Assembly (NCBI RefSeq): GCF_022758295.1
Contig: NZ_JALDWJ010000001.1
Span: 186,001-250,000 of the forward strand
Source of the DNA: Lysobacter sp. CFH 32150
GTDB lineage: Bacteria; Pseudomonadota; Gammaproteobacteria; Xanthomonadales; Xanthomonadaceae
Reading direction: 5' to 3'
DNA: 64,000 nt
Shown: piece by piece, positions 25,538 to 34,239 of the stretch
Numbering within the stretch: position 1 is the first letter of the stretch
Layout: every line of letters begins with the position of its first letter
The notes under the pieces: model-generated
Seen by the model: the letters and a program-made list of their open reading frames with translations, nothing else
What the model was told of the DNA's origin: nothing
Databases searched by the model: none
Program-made: the position numbers and the translations under genes

Positions 25538-26679
25538 ACCGCGCGATGCTTGCGATGGCGTTGGCCACGGTCTCCGGCTACTGCGCCGCGCAAACCGCCA
25601 AGCCCAGTACCGCAGAAGCCTGTCTTGCGATCGAAAACGATGCCGAGCGCCTGGCCTGCTACGACAAGGTGCTCGGCCGTAAGCCGAAAGATACGCAGCA
25701 GGCCGACATCGCCGCGAAGGAAGCCCAGGCGATCCGCGAGAATCTTGAGCTCGGCGACGCGATCGAGGCACCTGCAGATACCAACGGAACGCGATCACGC
25801 AAGCGCGCAGCGAGCGACCTGTACCGCAACGACGATCCGCTCGCAGTTGCCGTCGCCAATGCCGGCAAGGGCTCGCTACTCGACAGCCGCTGGGAGCTGG
25901 CGAAGGACTCCAAGCTAGGCACGTTCAATTTCCGCGCCTATAAGCCGGTCTATCTGCTTCCGGCGTTCTGGAGCAGCAACCAGAACGAATTGCCGTACTC
26001 CCCGAATCCGCGCAACACCGTGACCACGCCACAGTCGCTGACCGACGTCGAAGCCAAGTTCCAGCTCAGCTTCAAGACCAAGGCGATCGAGAACATCTTC
26101 GGCGACAACGGCGATGTGTGGATGGCCTACACCCAGAGTTCGCGCTGGCAGGTCTACAACGGCGACGAATCGCGACCGTTCCGCGAGACCGATTACGAAC
26201 CCGAAGTGCTGTTGGCATTTCGCACGAACTATCGCGTCGGCGGCTGGGCCGGGCGGTTGTTCGGCGTCGGCATCAACCACCAGTCCAATGGCCGCCCCGA
26301 TCCGCTGTCGCGCAGCTGGAATCGACTCGTCGTCAACATCGGGTTCGATCGCGAGGACTGGGCACTGATGTTGCGGCCATGGTGGCGCATCCCCGACGGT
26401 CGCGACGACGATAACCCCGACATCAGCAACTACGTCGGGCGCGGAGACCTGACCCTGGTGCATCGACGCGGCCGCAACGAATTTTCGTTGATGGGCCGGC
26501 ATTCGTTGCGCAGCGGCGATGCCGCGCATGGCGCCTTCCAGTTCGACTGGGGTTTCCCGATCAGCAGCGCGTTGCGCGGACACGTGCAGGTTTTCGACGG
26601 CTATGGTGAAAGCCTGATCGACTACAACCACCGAGCCACTTACTTCGGGCTCGGTGTGTCCCTGCTGGAATGGTATTGA
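25534..26679 (+). CDS. pldA: Outer-membrane phospholipase A
   Basis: A 381-residue protein with signal peptide (AMLATVSGYCAAQ-like), a charged N-terminal region (residues 20-110, including a CYDKVLGR motif) and a beta-barrel domain. The active site is complete: H249-Q-S251-N-G with Asn263 twelve residues after the Ser, matching the His/Ser/Asn triad of OMPLA. Barrel strands are seen in FGVGINHQSNGR and GRGDLTLVHRRGRNEFSLMGR, and it ends in an aromatic residue. It removes phospholipids from the outer leaflet and is normally silent until the barrier is damaged. Coupled to the mechanosensitive channel gene by ATGA. Confidence 0.95.
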   Translation: MNRAMLAMALATVSGYCAAQTAKPSTAEACLAIENDAERLACYDKVLGRKPKDTQQADIAAKEAQAIRENLELGDAIEAPADTNGTRSRKRAASDLYRNDDPLAVAVANAGKGSLLDSRWELAKDSKLGTFNFRAYKPVYLLPAFWSSNQNELPYSPNPRNTVTTPQSLTDVEAKFQLSFKTKAIENIFGDNGDVWMAYTQSSRWQVYNGDESRPFRETDYEPEVLLAFRTNYRVGGWAGRLFGVGINHQSNGRPDPLSRSWNRLVVNIGFDREDWALMLRPWWRIPDGRDDDNPDISNYVGRGDLTLVHRRGRNEFSLMGRHSLRSGDAAHGAFQFDWGFPISSALRGHVQVFDGYGESLIDYNHRATYFGLGVSLLEWY

Positions 26680-26689
26680 TCGAAGGTGG

Positions 26690-28207
26690 TTACTCGACCA
26701 CCACCGGAATCTTGCCGATCCGCGCCTGCCACTCGCGCGGACCCGTCTTGTGCACCGACTCGCCGACGCTGTCGACCGCAACGGTCACCGGCATGTCCTG
26801 CACGGTGAATTCGTAGATCGCTTCCATGCCGAGGTCGGCGAAACCGACGACCTTCGAAGCCTTGATCGCCTTCGACACGAGATAGGCCGCGCCACCGACC
26901 GCCATCAAGTAGACCGACTTGTGCTTCTTGATCGCGTCGATGGCCACGGGACCGCGTTCCGCCTTGCCCACCATGCCGAGCAGTCCGGTCTGCGCCAGCA
27001 CCTGCTCGGTGAACTTGTCCATGCGCGTGGCCGTGGTCGGGCCCGCCGGGCCAACGACTTCATCGCGCACCGGATCGACTGGACCGACGTAATAGATGAA
27101 ACGGCCCTTGAAGTCGACCGGCAGCGGCTCGCCCTTGTTGAGCATGTCGACCATGCGCTTGTGCGCGGCGTCGCGACCGGTGAGCAGCTTGCCGTTGAGC
27201 AGCAGCACTTCGCCGGGTTTCCAGCTGGCGACTTCCTCGGGCGTGACGTTATCCAGATCGACGCGACGACCCTTGCTGGCGTCGTAGGTCAGCTGCGGCC
27301 AGTCTTCCAGCGACGGCGGATCGAGCATCACCGGGCCGCTGCCATCCAGCGTGAAATGCGCATGCCGCGTCGCCGCGCAATTCGGAATCATCGCCACCGG
27401 CAAATTCGCCGCATGGGTCGGGTAATCCTTGACCTTGATGTCGAGCACCGTGGTCAGGCCACCAAGACCTTGCGCACCGATGCCGAGCGCGTTGACCTTC
27501 TCGTACAACTCGAGGCGCAATTCTTCGGCGCGGTTGGATGGCCCACGCGCCTGCAGATCGGTGATGTCGATCGGCTCCATCAGCGCCTCCTTCGCCAGCA
27601 GCATCGCCTTTTCGGCGGTGCCGCCGATGCCGATGCCGAGCATGCCCGGCGGGCACCAGCCCGCGCCCATGGTCGGCACGGTCTTGAGCACCCAGTCGAC
27701 GATGGAATCGGACGGGTTGAGCATCGCGAATTTCGACTTCGCTTCCGAGCCGCCACCCTTGGCCGCGACGATCACGTCGACGGTGTTGCCCGGCACGACC
27801 TTCACGTTGACGACGGCCGGCGTGTTGTCCCTGGTATTGCTGCGTTTCCCGGCGGGATCGGCCAGCACCGACGCGCGCAGTTTGTTGTCCGGATGGTTGT
27901 ATGCGCGACGCACGCCTTCGTTGACCATGTCCTCGACGCCCATGGTCGCGTCGTCCCAGCGCACGTCCATGCCGATCTCGAGGAACACGGTGACGATGCC
28001 CGTGTCCTGGCAGATCGGTCGGTGGCCTTCGGCGCACATGCGCGAGTTGATCAGGATCTGTGCGATCGCATCCTTCGCCGCGACGGACTCCTCGCGCTCA
28101 TACGCAGCAGCGAGATTCTTGATGTAGTCGACCGGGTGGTAATACGAGATGTATTGGAGGGCGTCGGCGACGCTCTGGATCAGGTCTTCTTGCTTGATGT
28201 TCGTCAC
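26690..28207 (-). CDS. fumA: Fumarate hydratase class I (Fe-S)
   Basis: A 505-residue iron-sulfur fumarase converting fumarate to malate in the TCA cycle. Three Cys are placed for the [4Fe-4S] cluster: RPICQDTG (alpha part), GWCPPGMLGIGIGG and IPNCAATRHAHF. The C-terminal beta-type domain contains GPTTATRMDKFTE and GKAERGPVA. The GTG at 28207 is the best start, giving the family N-terminus (TNIKQEDLIQSVADALQYIS). It stands alone; the following paired repeat separates it from the upstream acyl-CoA dehydrogenase. It complements the sdh operon at 5784-9267. Confidence 0.95.
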   Translation of the reverse strand: MTNIKQEDLIQSVADALQYISYYHPVDYIKNLAAAYEREESVAAKDAIAQILINSRMCAEGHRPICQDTGIVTVFLEIGMDVRWDDATMGVEDMVNEGVRRAYNHPDNKLRASVLADPAGKRSNTRDNTPAVVNVKVVPGNTVDVIVAAKGGGSEAKSKFAMLNPSDSIVDWVLKTVPTMGAGWCPPGMLGIGIGGTAEKAMLLAKEALMEPIDITDLQARGPSNRAEELRLELYEKVNALGIGAQGLGGLTTVLDIKVKDYPTHAANLPVAMIPNCAATRHAHFTLDGSGPVMLDPPSLEDWPQLTYDASKGRRVDLDNVTPEEVASWKPGEVLLLNGKLLTGRDAAHKRMVDMLNKGEPLPVDFKGRFIYYVGPVDPVRDEVVGPAGPTTATRMDKFTEQVLAQTGLLGMVGKAERGPVAIDAIKKHKSVYLMAVGGAAYLVSKAIKASKVVGFADLGMEAIYEFTVQDMPVTVAVDSVGESVHKTGPREWQARIGKIPVVVE

Positions 28208-28245
28208 GTGCGTTACGAAGGCTGGCGCGGGGCCGCAATTCTAAC

Positions 28246-28328
28246 GTAGGGCGGGTCTTGACCCGCCGCACCATGTGATGATTGTCGCGGCACGTCAATG
28301 CGCGATGGCGGGTCAAGGCCCGCCCTAC
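28246..28328. repeat. REP-type inverted pair between acyl-CoA dehydrogenase and fumarase
   Basis: The left arm GTAGGGCGGGTCTTGACCCG continues CCGC; the right arm GCGGGTCAAGGCCCGCCCTAC is near its reverse complement. The inner loop is about 38 bases. The right end CCCTAC supplies the TAG stop (28325-28327) of the acyl-CoA dehydrogenase read on the minus strand. Confidence 0.8.
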
Positions 28329-30121
28329 AGCAGGCTCGCGTCGCTGTCGAGCACGAGACGATCGCCGCGGGCCACCAGTTTTAGCGCATGGCGCTTGGTT
28401 GGCAGCTCCCACTCGATGAAGTAACGCGCCGCGAGGCGCTTCCCACGCAGGAAATCGCGTGTGCTTTCCGGCAGGTTCGCCTCGTCGAGGCGACGGCCGG
28501 CGACGAGGGCCTGCTCCAGCCACAGCCAGGCGATGACCACGTGACCGAAGGCGTCGAGGAACAAAGTCGCGTTGGCCAGTGCCGCGTCGAGATCACCCTT
28601 GCCGGCGATACCAGCCACGGCTTGCACGCTGTTCGCGATCTCCGGCAACCAAGCGCCAACCTGTTGCGCCAGCGGCGCCAGCTCGGGATCGGCCGCGGCA
28701 CGTTGCAAGGTTTGTTCGATACGTTGCGACAGCAGGCCCAACGCGCGGCCTTGATCGGCAAGAATCTTCCGCCCAAGCAAGTCCAATCCTTGAATCGCAG
28801 TTGTGCCTTCGTGGATGGGATTGAGTCGGTTGTCGCGCCACATGCGCTCGACTGGGAAATCGCGCGTGTAACCCGCGCCGCCGAGCACCTGGATCGCAAG
28901 ATCGTTGGCTTCCAGCGCATAGATCGAAGGCCACGCCTTGACGATCGGCGTAAGCAGGTCGAGCAGACTCTTGGCCTCGCGCGCCGCGACTTCGTCGCCA
29001 CTGTGCAACTCGTCGGTCAAGCGTGCGGCGTACAGGCACAAGGCCAGCGCGCCCTCGACCTGCGCCTTCGACTTGAGCAGCATGCGGCGAACGTCCGCGT
29101 GCTCGATGATCGGGCGCATCGGCAAGCTCGGGTCGTTCTGGCTCGGTGCGCGTCCTTGCGTGCGCTCGCGCGCATACGCCAGCGCGGCCTGATAGCCCGC
29201 GTAACCGATGACCGCGGCGCCGATGCCGACGCCGATGCGCGCCTCGTTCATCATGTGGAACATCTGCCGCATGCCCTGGTGCGGCTCACCGATCAGATAC
29301 CCAACGCAAGGCGCGTGCTCGCCCAGGTTGAGCAGGCAATTGGTGGTACCGCGGAAACCCAGCTTGTGATTGAGGCCGGCCAGTTCGATGCCGTTGCGCT
29401 CGCCGACCTGCCCGTCCGCAGTCACATGGCGACGCGGCACGATGAAAAGCGAAATGCCCTTGGTGCCGGGCGGACCGCCGGGAATCTTCGCCAGGACGAG
29501 GTGGACGATGTTGTCCGACAGTTCGTGGTCGCCGCCGGAAATCCACATCTTCGTGCCGCGCAGTTGATAACTGCCATCGGTCTGCGGCGTCGCGCTGGTG
29601 CGGATATCGCCAACGCTGGAGCCGGCATGTGGTTCGGACAGGCACATCGTGCCGAACCAACGGCCCTCGACCATCGGCGGCAGGAAACGTGCGCGCTGCT
29701 CGTCGCTGCCGAACGCGCGGACCAGGTCGGCTGCGGCCTGGGTCAGGAATGGATAGCCGTTGGTGCTGGGATTCGCTGCGCTGAAGCTGCCGCCGATCGC
29801 GCAGGCCAGCGTATACGGCAGCGCCAGGCCGCCTTCTTTCAGCGGCGCCATCTGGCCGAAGAATCCTGCCTCGCGATAGGCCGCCAACGCAGCCGCGATT
29901 TCAGAAATCAGCACCACCTTGCCATCGACGACGTGCGGCTCGTTGGCATCGGCCTTGGCGGCGTGCGGCGCGAACATGTGCTCGGCCAGTTCGAGCGCCG
30001 CGTCGAGCATGGCATCCATGCTGTCGCGGTCGAGATGCGCGTACTGGGGACGTTGCACGAGGCTGTCGATATCGAGCCAGTCGTGCAGCATGAAGTCGAG
30101 GTCGGCGCGTGGCAGGGACAT
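28325..30121 (-). CDS. Large acyl-CoA dehydrogenase (about 600 residues)
   Basis: A 598-residue flavoprotein of the long ACAD subgroup that includes FadE1/PA0506-like enzymes and DmdC. The N-terminal helix domain (DLDFMLHDWLDIDSL, FFGQMAPLKEGGLALPY) is followed by the FAD site MCLSEPHAGSSVGDIRTSA and KMWISGGDHELSDN, then GGAGYTRDFPVERMWRDNR and IHEGTTAIQGLDLLGRK with the catalytic Glu in HEGT. A C-terminal extra domain follows. Likely substrate is a fatty acyl-CoA; chain length is not predictable. The start MSLPRADL at 30121 matches the family. Its stop is inside the palindromic repeat. Confidence 0.9.
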   Translation of the reverse strand: MSLPRADLDFMLHDWLDIDSLVQRPQYAHLDRDSMDAMLDAALELAEHMFAPHAAKADANEPHVVDGKVVLISEIAAALAAYREAGFFGQMAPLKEGGLALPYTLACAIGGSFSAANPSTNGYPFLTQAAADLVRAFGSDEQRARFLPPMVEGRWFGTMCLSEPHAGSSVGDIRTSATPQTDGSYQLRGTKMWISGGDHELSDNIVHLVLAKIPGGPPGTKGISLFIVPRRHVTADGQVGERNGIELAGLNHKLGFRGTTNCLLNLGEHAPCVGYLIGEPHQGMRQMFHMMNEARIGVGIGAAVIGYAGYQAALAYARERTQGRAPSQNDPSLPMRPIIEHADVRRMLLKSKAQVEGALALCLYAARLTDELHSGDEVAAREAKSLLDLLTPIVKAWPSIYALEANDLAIQVLGGAGYTRDFPVERMWRDNRLNPIHEGTTAIQGLDLLGRKILADQGRALGLLSQRIEQTLQRAAADPELAPLAQQVGAWLPEIANSVQAVAGIAGKGDLDAALANATLFLDAFGHVVIAWLWLEQALVAGRRLDEANLPESTRDFLRGKRLAARYFIEWELPTKRHALKLVARGDRLVLDSDASLL

Positions 30122-30252
30122 AGGTGGCGACGGTGGATGCGGCGATCGATCATGCCACGCCACCACCGGCGCAGGTCACTGATTCCCGGCGAGCCGGCCG
30201 GCGCCTGGCCCGCGGCTTAAACCCTGCGCCTCGGGAGCGCATCGGACTGGTT

Positions 30253-30846
30253 ATGCTGACCGCCGCCGTGACCAACTGGACCCCGACCGAGACGCCGAGT
30301 CCGCCCGCCGAGGATGCCGACCGCGTACTCGCGCGTTCGGCTTCGACTGGCGATGTCGCCGCATTCGAGGCCTTGTACCGTCGCCATAGCGGCCGCGTGC
30401 ATGGCGTCATTGCGCGACTGGTCGGGGGCCATGGTGCCCGCGCGGAGGACCTGACCCAGGAAGCCTTCGTCCGTGCCTGGCAGGCGTTGCCTGCGTATCG
30501 CTTCGAAAGCGCCTTCAGCACCTGGCTGCACCGGCTGGCGGTCAATACGGCATTGATGGAACTGCGCTCGCGCCGAAGCCGGCCGCAGGCCAGCGATGAC
30601 GAAGATGCGCTCGACGGCATCGGCAGTATCGATTCCGCCGGGCATGTCACCGCGCTGACGATGGATCTCGAGCGCGCCGTGGCGACATTGCCGCCCCGGG
30701 CACGCGCGGTTCTGGTACTGCACGACGTCGAAGGGTGGAAACACGAAGAGATCGCCACCGAACTCGGCATGGCGGTCGGTAGTTCGAAAGCACAATTGCA
30801 TCGTGCGCGTGGGTTGTTGCGCACGCGCCTAGGAGGTCACGCATGA
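30253..30846 (+). CDS. ECF-type RNA polymerase sigma factor
   Basis: A 197-residue sigma-70 family protein lacking sigma1 and sigma3. Region 2 is at about 30-95 (FEALYRRHSGRVHGVIARLVG, LTQEAFVRAWQALPAYRFES, FSTWLHRLAVNTALMELR). Region 4 is at about 135-195 (LPPRARAVLVLHDVEGWKHEEIATELGMAVGSSKAQLHRARG-type helix-turn-helix, read here in parts). An acidic linker (ASDDEDALDGIG) joins them. The ATG at 30253 is chosen; upstream in-frame sequence is not sigma-like. It overlaps the downstream anti-sigma gene by 4 bases. Confidence 0.92.
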   Translation: MLTAAVTNWTPTETPSPPAEDADRVLARSASTGDVAAFEALYRRHSGRVHGVIARLVGGHGARAEDLTQEAFVRAWQALPAYRFESAFSTWLHRLAVNTALMELRSRRSRPQASDDEDALDGIGSIDSAGHVTALTMDLERAVATLPPRARAVLVLHDVEGWKHEEIATELGMAVGSSKAQLHRARGLLRTRLGGHA

Positions 30847-31340
30847 ACACTCACGACCACGACAACGACATGCCGGACACCCTGCGCTGGTCGCTGCGCG
30901 GCCTGCGTCGCGAAGAACAGCCGCAGCACGATCTGTGGCCGGCCATCGCGCAACGCATCGCCACCATGCCGCAAGTGCGGAATGCGCCATCGCAACCTGC
31001 CTGGCGCCGCTTCGCACCGTTGGCGACCGCGGCCGTGCTGGCACTCGCCATCGGCGTGGTCTGGCAGTTGCGTCCGGTGCAACAAGGCGCGGCCGATCCC
31101 ACATCAGCCCTGCTCGCGCAGGAAGCCGATGCAATGACCCGCGAATACCAGGCCGCTTTGCACGAACTCGACAGCACTGCTGCCAACAAAGCCACCCCTG
31201 CCCTGCGCGAACTCGATCGCAGCGCCGCCCAGATCCGTACGGCACTGACCCGCGCTCCCGATGCGCGCTTCCTGCTCGAACGCCTGCAACGCACCTATGC
31301 CCGCCGCCTCGCGCTGACCCAGCGTCTGGTGCTGACCTAA
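30843..31340 (+). CDS. Putative anti-sigma factor, single-pass membrane protein
   Basis: A 165-residue protein with a cytoplasmic N-terminal part (about 1-55), one membrane helix (APLATAAVLALAIGVVWQL, about 58-76) and a periplasmic helical part rich in Ala/Leu/Arg that may be coiled. No zinc HxxxCxxC motif is present, so it is not a classic ZAS anti-sigma. The call rests on translational coupling to the ECF sigma gene and the topology. It is followed 30 bases later by the DUF4097 gene. Confidence 0.65.
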   Translation: MNTHDHDNDMPDTLRWSLRGLRREEQPQHDLWPAIAQRIATMPQVRNAPSQPAWRRFAPLATAAVLALAIGVVWQLRPVQQGAADPTSALLAQEADAMTREYQAALHELDSTAANKATPALRELDRSAAQIRTALTRAPDARFLLERLQRTYARRLALTQRLVLT

Positions 31341-31370
31341 CTCGCAACATAGATTCACCGGAGAACCGCC

Positions 31371-32273
31371 ATGACCCGTCGCCTGCTCACCCTGTCCCTC
31401 CTGGCCTGCTTCGCTGCACCTGCGGCGTGGGCCGCCACGCCGATCAACCAGACTCGCCCGCTCGATGCACGCGGCAAGGTCGAGATCGAGAATCTCAAGG
31501 GCCGCATCCAGGTGCGCGTCTGGGACAAACAGGAAGTCCACATCAGCGGCAGCCTGGGCCAGGGCGTGGAAAAACTTGTCATCGAGGGCGATCGCCAGCA
31601 CCTGGTGGTGCGCGTGCAGTACCCGAAGCGCACCGGCTGGGGCAGCGACAACAAGAGCGAACCCACCGAGTTGTTGTTGAACGTGCCGCAATTCGCCGAT
31701 CTCGAGATCGAATCGGTCTCGGCCGAAGTCGACGTCGTCGGCACCGCAGGGAGCGAACTGGACATCGACAGCGTCAGCGGTGATGTCGCCGTCGCAGGCG
31801 CGCCGAAGCAAACCAGCATCGACAGCGTCAGCGGCGAGCTGGACCTCACGCTCAACAGCGCCGACGTCAGCGTCGAGACCGTCAGTGGCGACATCCGGCT
31901 AAGGGGCCGTCTCAATGGCGAAGTGCATACAGAAAGTGTGTCTGGCACCGTCCTGATCGACAGCAAGGGCCAGCGCCTCCATCGCGTCTCCACCTCCACG
32001 GTCTCCGGCGACGCCGAGGCGCAAATCGCGCTCGCCGATGGCGGTACCTTCAAGGCCGAATCGGTCAGTGGCGAAGTGCAACTGCGACTGCCGAAATCGC
32101 TGTCGGCGCGGGTGTCGGCCGAAAGCTTCAGCGGCGACATCAGCGCCCCTGGTGCGCAAGTTGAAAAGCCGAAGTACGGCCCCGGCTCCAGCCTCGAACA
32201 TCGCTACGGTAGCGGCAACGGCGAGATCCGCATCGAAACCTTCTCCGGCGATGCCGAACTGATCCTCGAATGA
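31371..32273 (+). CDS. Exported DUF4097 beta-repeat protein
   Basis: A 300-residue protein with signal peptide (LLTLSLLACFAAPAAWA). The mature part is a repeating beta structure: the motif V-S-G-[DET] preceded by [DE]-[ST/SV] recurs at short intervals (DSVSGDV, DSVSGEL, ETVSGDI, ESVSGTV, TVSGDAE, ESVSGEV, SFSGDI, TFSGDAE), typical of DUF4097, which folds as a beta-solenoid-like sheet. Its position after the sigma/anti-sigma pair suggests it is a target or part of the signalling unit. Function unknown; similar proteins occur beside RsgI-like or ECF systems. A stem-loop follows at 32278-32302. Confidence 0.82.
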   Translation: MTRRLLTLSLLACFAAPAAWAATPINQTRPLDARGKVEIENLKGRIQVRVWDKQEVHISGSLGQGVEKLVIEGDRQHLVVRVQYPKRTGWGSDNKSEPTELLLNVPQFADLEIESVSAEVDVVGTAGSELDIDSVSGDVAVAGAPKQTSIDSVSGELDLTLNSADVSVETVSGDIRLRGRLNGEVHTESVSGTVLIDSKGQRLHRVSTSTVSGDAEAQIALADGGTFKAESVSGEVQLRLPKSLSARVSAESFSGDISAPGAQVEKPKYGPGSSLEHRYGSGNGEIRIETFSGDAELILE

Positions 32274-32277
32274 TGTG

Positions 32278-32302
32278 ACGCCGGCAAGCGCTGCCGGCGT
32301 TT
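32278..32302 (+). terminator. Stem-loop after the DUF4097 gene, probable terminator
   Basis: A perfect 9-base stem ACGCCGGCA and TGCCGGCGT around the loop AGCGC, starting 5 bases after the stop codon. The T-run is short (TTT), so termination may be partial. Confidence 0.6.
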
Positions 32303-32338
32303 CACCCGTTACTGATCCAACCCGGGCATCATCCGCGG

Positions 32339-34228
32339 ATGCCCGGCCCAGTCCCCGCAGCAACCAGCCCTACTCCCGACTCCGGCAAGCGCAGCAATCC
32401 CAGCCTGCGCGAACGGGTCAGCGCCCTGCGCAACATCCCGCCGTTCCTGCGCGAAATCTGGGCGACGAGCAAACCCCTGACGTTCGCCAGTCTCGGCCTG
32501 CGCCTGATCCGCGCACTCCTGCCGATCATCACGCTGTACATCGGCAAGCTGATCATCGACGAAGCGGTGAGGCTGGTCTCACTCGGCCTCGTGTTCGAGA
32601 CCTTGGGCGAAGCCTGGCGCAGCGGCCAGTTGAACCACCTGCTGATCCTGCTTGCGATTGAATTCGCCCTCGCCATCCTGTCCGACCTGCTCGGTCGCCT
32701 GGTGAGTTACGCCGACGCGCTGCTGTCGGAACTGTTCACCAACGCCACCAGCGTGCGCCTGATGGAGCACGCCGCCACGCTCGACCTCGAGGACTTCGAA
32801 GACCCGGACCTTCAGGACAAACTCGACCGCGCCCGCCGCCAGACCATGGGGCGGATGAATCTGATGAGCCAGTTGTTCGGCCAGGCGCAGGACGCGATCA
32901 CCGTCGTCGGCTTCGCCGCCGGGCTGCTGATCTACGCACCGTGGCTGATGGTGCTGCTGGCCGTGGCGCTGATCCCCGCCTTCGTCGGCGAGGCGCATTT
33001 CAACGCGCTCAACTATTCGCTCAATTTCCAATGGACACCGGAGCGGCGCCAACTCGAATACCTGCGGCAGATGGGCGCCAGCGTGGAGACGGCGAAAGAG
33101 GTCAAGATCTTCAACCTCAACCGCTTCTTCATCACCCGTTTCCGCCAACTGTCCGACAAGTTCTACGCCGCCAACCGCGCACTCGCAGGGCGGCGCGCGT
33201 TCTGGGGCACGCTGCTCGCCGCGCTGGGCACGCTCGGCTACTACGTTGCCTACGCCTACATCGCATGGCGCACGGTCAAAGGCGACTTCAGCATCGGCGA
33301 CCTGACCTTCCTCGCCGGCAGCTTCCGCCGTCTGCGGCAGCTACTGGAAAGCCTGTTGATCGGGTTCTCGCAAGTCGCCGGACAGGCGCTCTACCTCGAC
33401 GACCTGTACTCGTTCTTCGAGATCGTGCCGGAGATCGCATCGAAACCCGATGCAATGCCGGTGCCGCAACCGATCCGCAAGGGCTTCACGTTCGACAACG
33501 TCGGTTTCCGCTATCCGGATGCGGAGAAATGGGCGCTGCGCGGCCTCAACTTCGAACTCCACGCCGGCGAAGTGCTTGCCCTCGTCGGCGAAAACGGGGC
33601 CGGCAAAACCACCCTGGTAAAGCTGCTGGCACGACTGTACGAACCGGACGAAGGCCGCATCCTGCTCGACGGCCGTGACCTGCGCGAATACAACCTCGAC
33701 GACCTGCGCGCCAACATCGGCGTGATCTTCCAGGACTTCGTGCGTTACCACCTCACCGCCGGCGAGAACATCGGCGTCGGCCAGATCGACGCGATGCAGG
33801 ACGAAGTGCGGATTCGCGAAGCGGCGCGACGTTCGATGGCCGACGAAGTCGTCGCCGGCCTGCCACGCGGTTACAAACAGGTCATCGGCCGGCGTTTCAA
33901 GGATGGTGTCGACCTGTCCGGTGGCCAGTGGCAGAAGATCGCGATCGCCCGCGCCTACATGCGCGATGCACAGGTGATGATCCTCGACGAACCGACCGCG
34001 GCACTGGATGCGCGCGCGGAGTTCGAGGTATTCCAGCGCTTCAAGGAACTGTCCGAAGGCAAGACCGCCGTGCTGATCTCGCATCGCTTCTCGAGCGTAC
34101 GCATGGCTGATCGTATCCTTGTCCTGGCCGAAGGCCGGCTGGAAGCCTCGGGCACGCATGAACAACTGCTCGCACAAGGCGGGCGTTACGCTGAACTGTT
34201 CGAACTGCAAGCCGCCGGTTATCGCTGA
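32339..34228 (+). CDS. ABC transporter, fused permease and ATPase
   Basis: A 629-residue exporter half-transporter. About six membrane helices lie within residues 50-340 (examples: LLPIITLYIGKLIIDEAV, HLLILLAIEFALAILSDLLG, AITVVGFAAGLLIYAPWLMVLLAVALIPAF). The ATPase domain has Walker A GENGAGKTT at about 419-427, signature DLSGGQWQKIAIARA, Walker B VMILDEPTAALD and the switch His in ISHRFSS. The family resembles MsbA/MDR-like exporters of unknown cargo. It ends 11 bases before the PQQ-type dehydrogenase gene. No dedicated substrate gene such as a lantipeptide is adjacent. Confidence 0.9.
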   Translation: MPGPVPAATSPTPDSGKRSNPSLRERVSALRNIPPFLREIWATSKPLTFASLGLRLIRALLPIITLYIGKLIIDEAVRLVSLGLVFETLGEAWRSGQLNHLLILLAIEFALAILSDLLGRLVSYADALLSELFTNATSVRLMEHAATLDLEDFEDPDLQDKLDRARRQTMGRMNLMSQLFGQAQDAITVVGFAAGLLIYAPWLMVLLAVALIPAFVGEAHFNALNYSLNFQWTPERRQLEYLRQMGASVETAKEVKIFNLNRFFITRFRQLSDKFYAANRALAGRRAFWGTLLAALGTLGYYVAYAYIAWRTVKGDFSIGDLTFLAGSFRRLRQLLESLLIGFSQVAGQALYLDDLYSFFEIVPEIASKPDAMPVPQPIRKGFTFDNVGFRYPDAEKWALRGLNFELHAGEVLALVGENGAGKTTLVKLLARLYEPDEGRILLDGRDLREYNLDDLRANIGVIFQDFVRYHLTAGENIGVGQIDAMQDEVRIREAARRSMADEVVAGLPRGYKQVIGRRFKDGVDLSGGQWQKIAIARAYMRDAQVMILDEPTAALDARAEFEVFQRFKELSEGKTAVLISHRFSSVRMADRILVLAEGRLEASGTHEQLLAQGGRYAELFELQAAGYR

Positions 34229-34239
34229 AGGAGATCTTC

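Noticed and set aside
6606-28328. The four paired palindromes considered as a CRISPR array or as IS ends
   Set aside because: They are far apart, have no spacers or target duplications, and no cas or transposase gene is present.
31371-32273. VSG repeats suggesting a surface-antigen variation system
   Set aside because: The short VSG motif is the normal DUF4097 beta-turn and is unrelated to trypanosome VSG; there are no silent cassettes or recombination sites.
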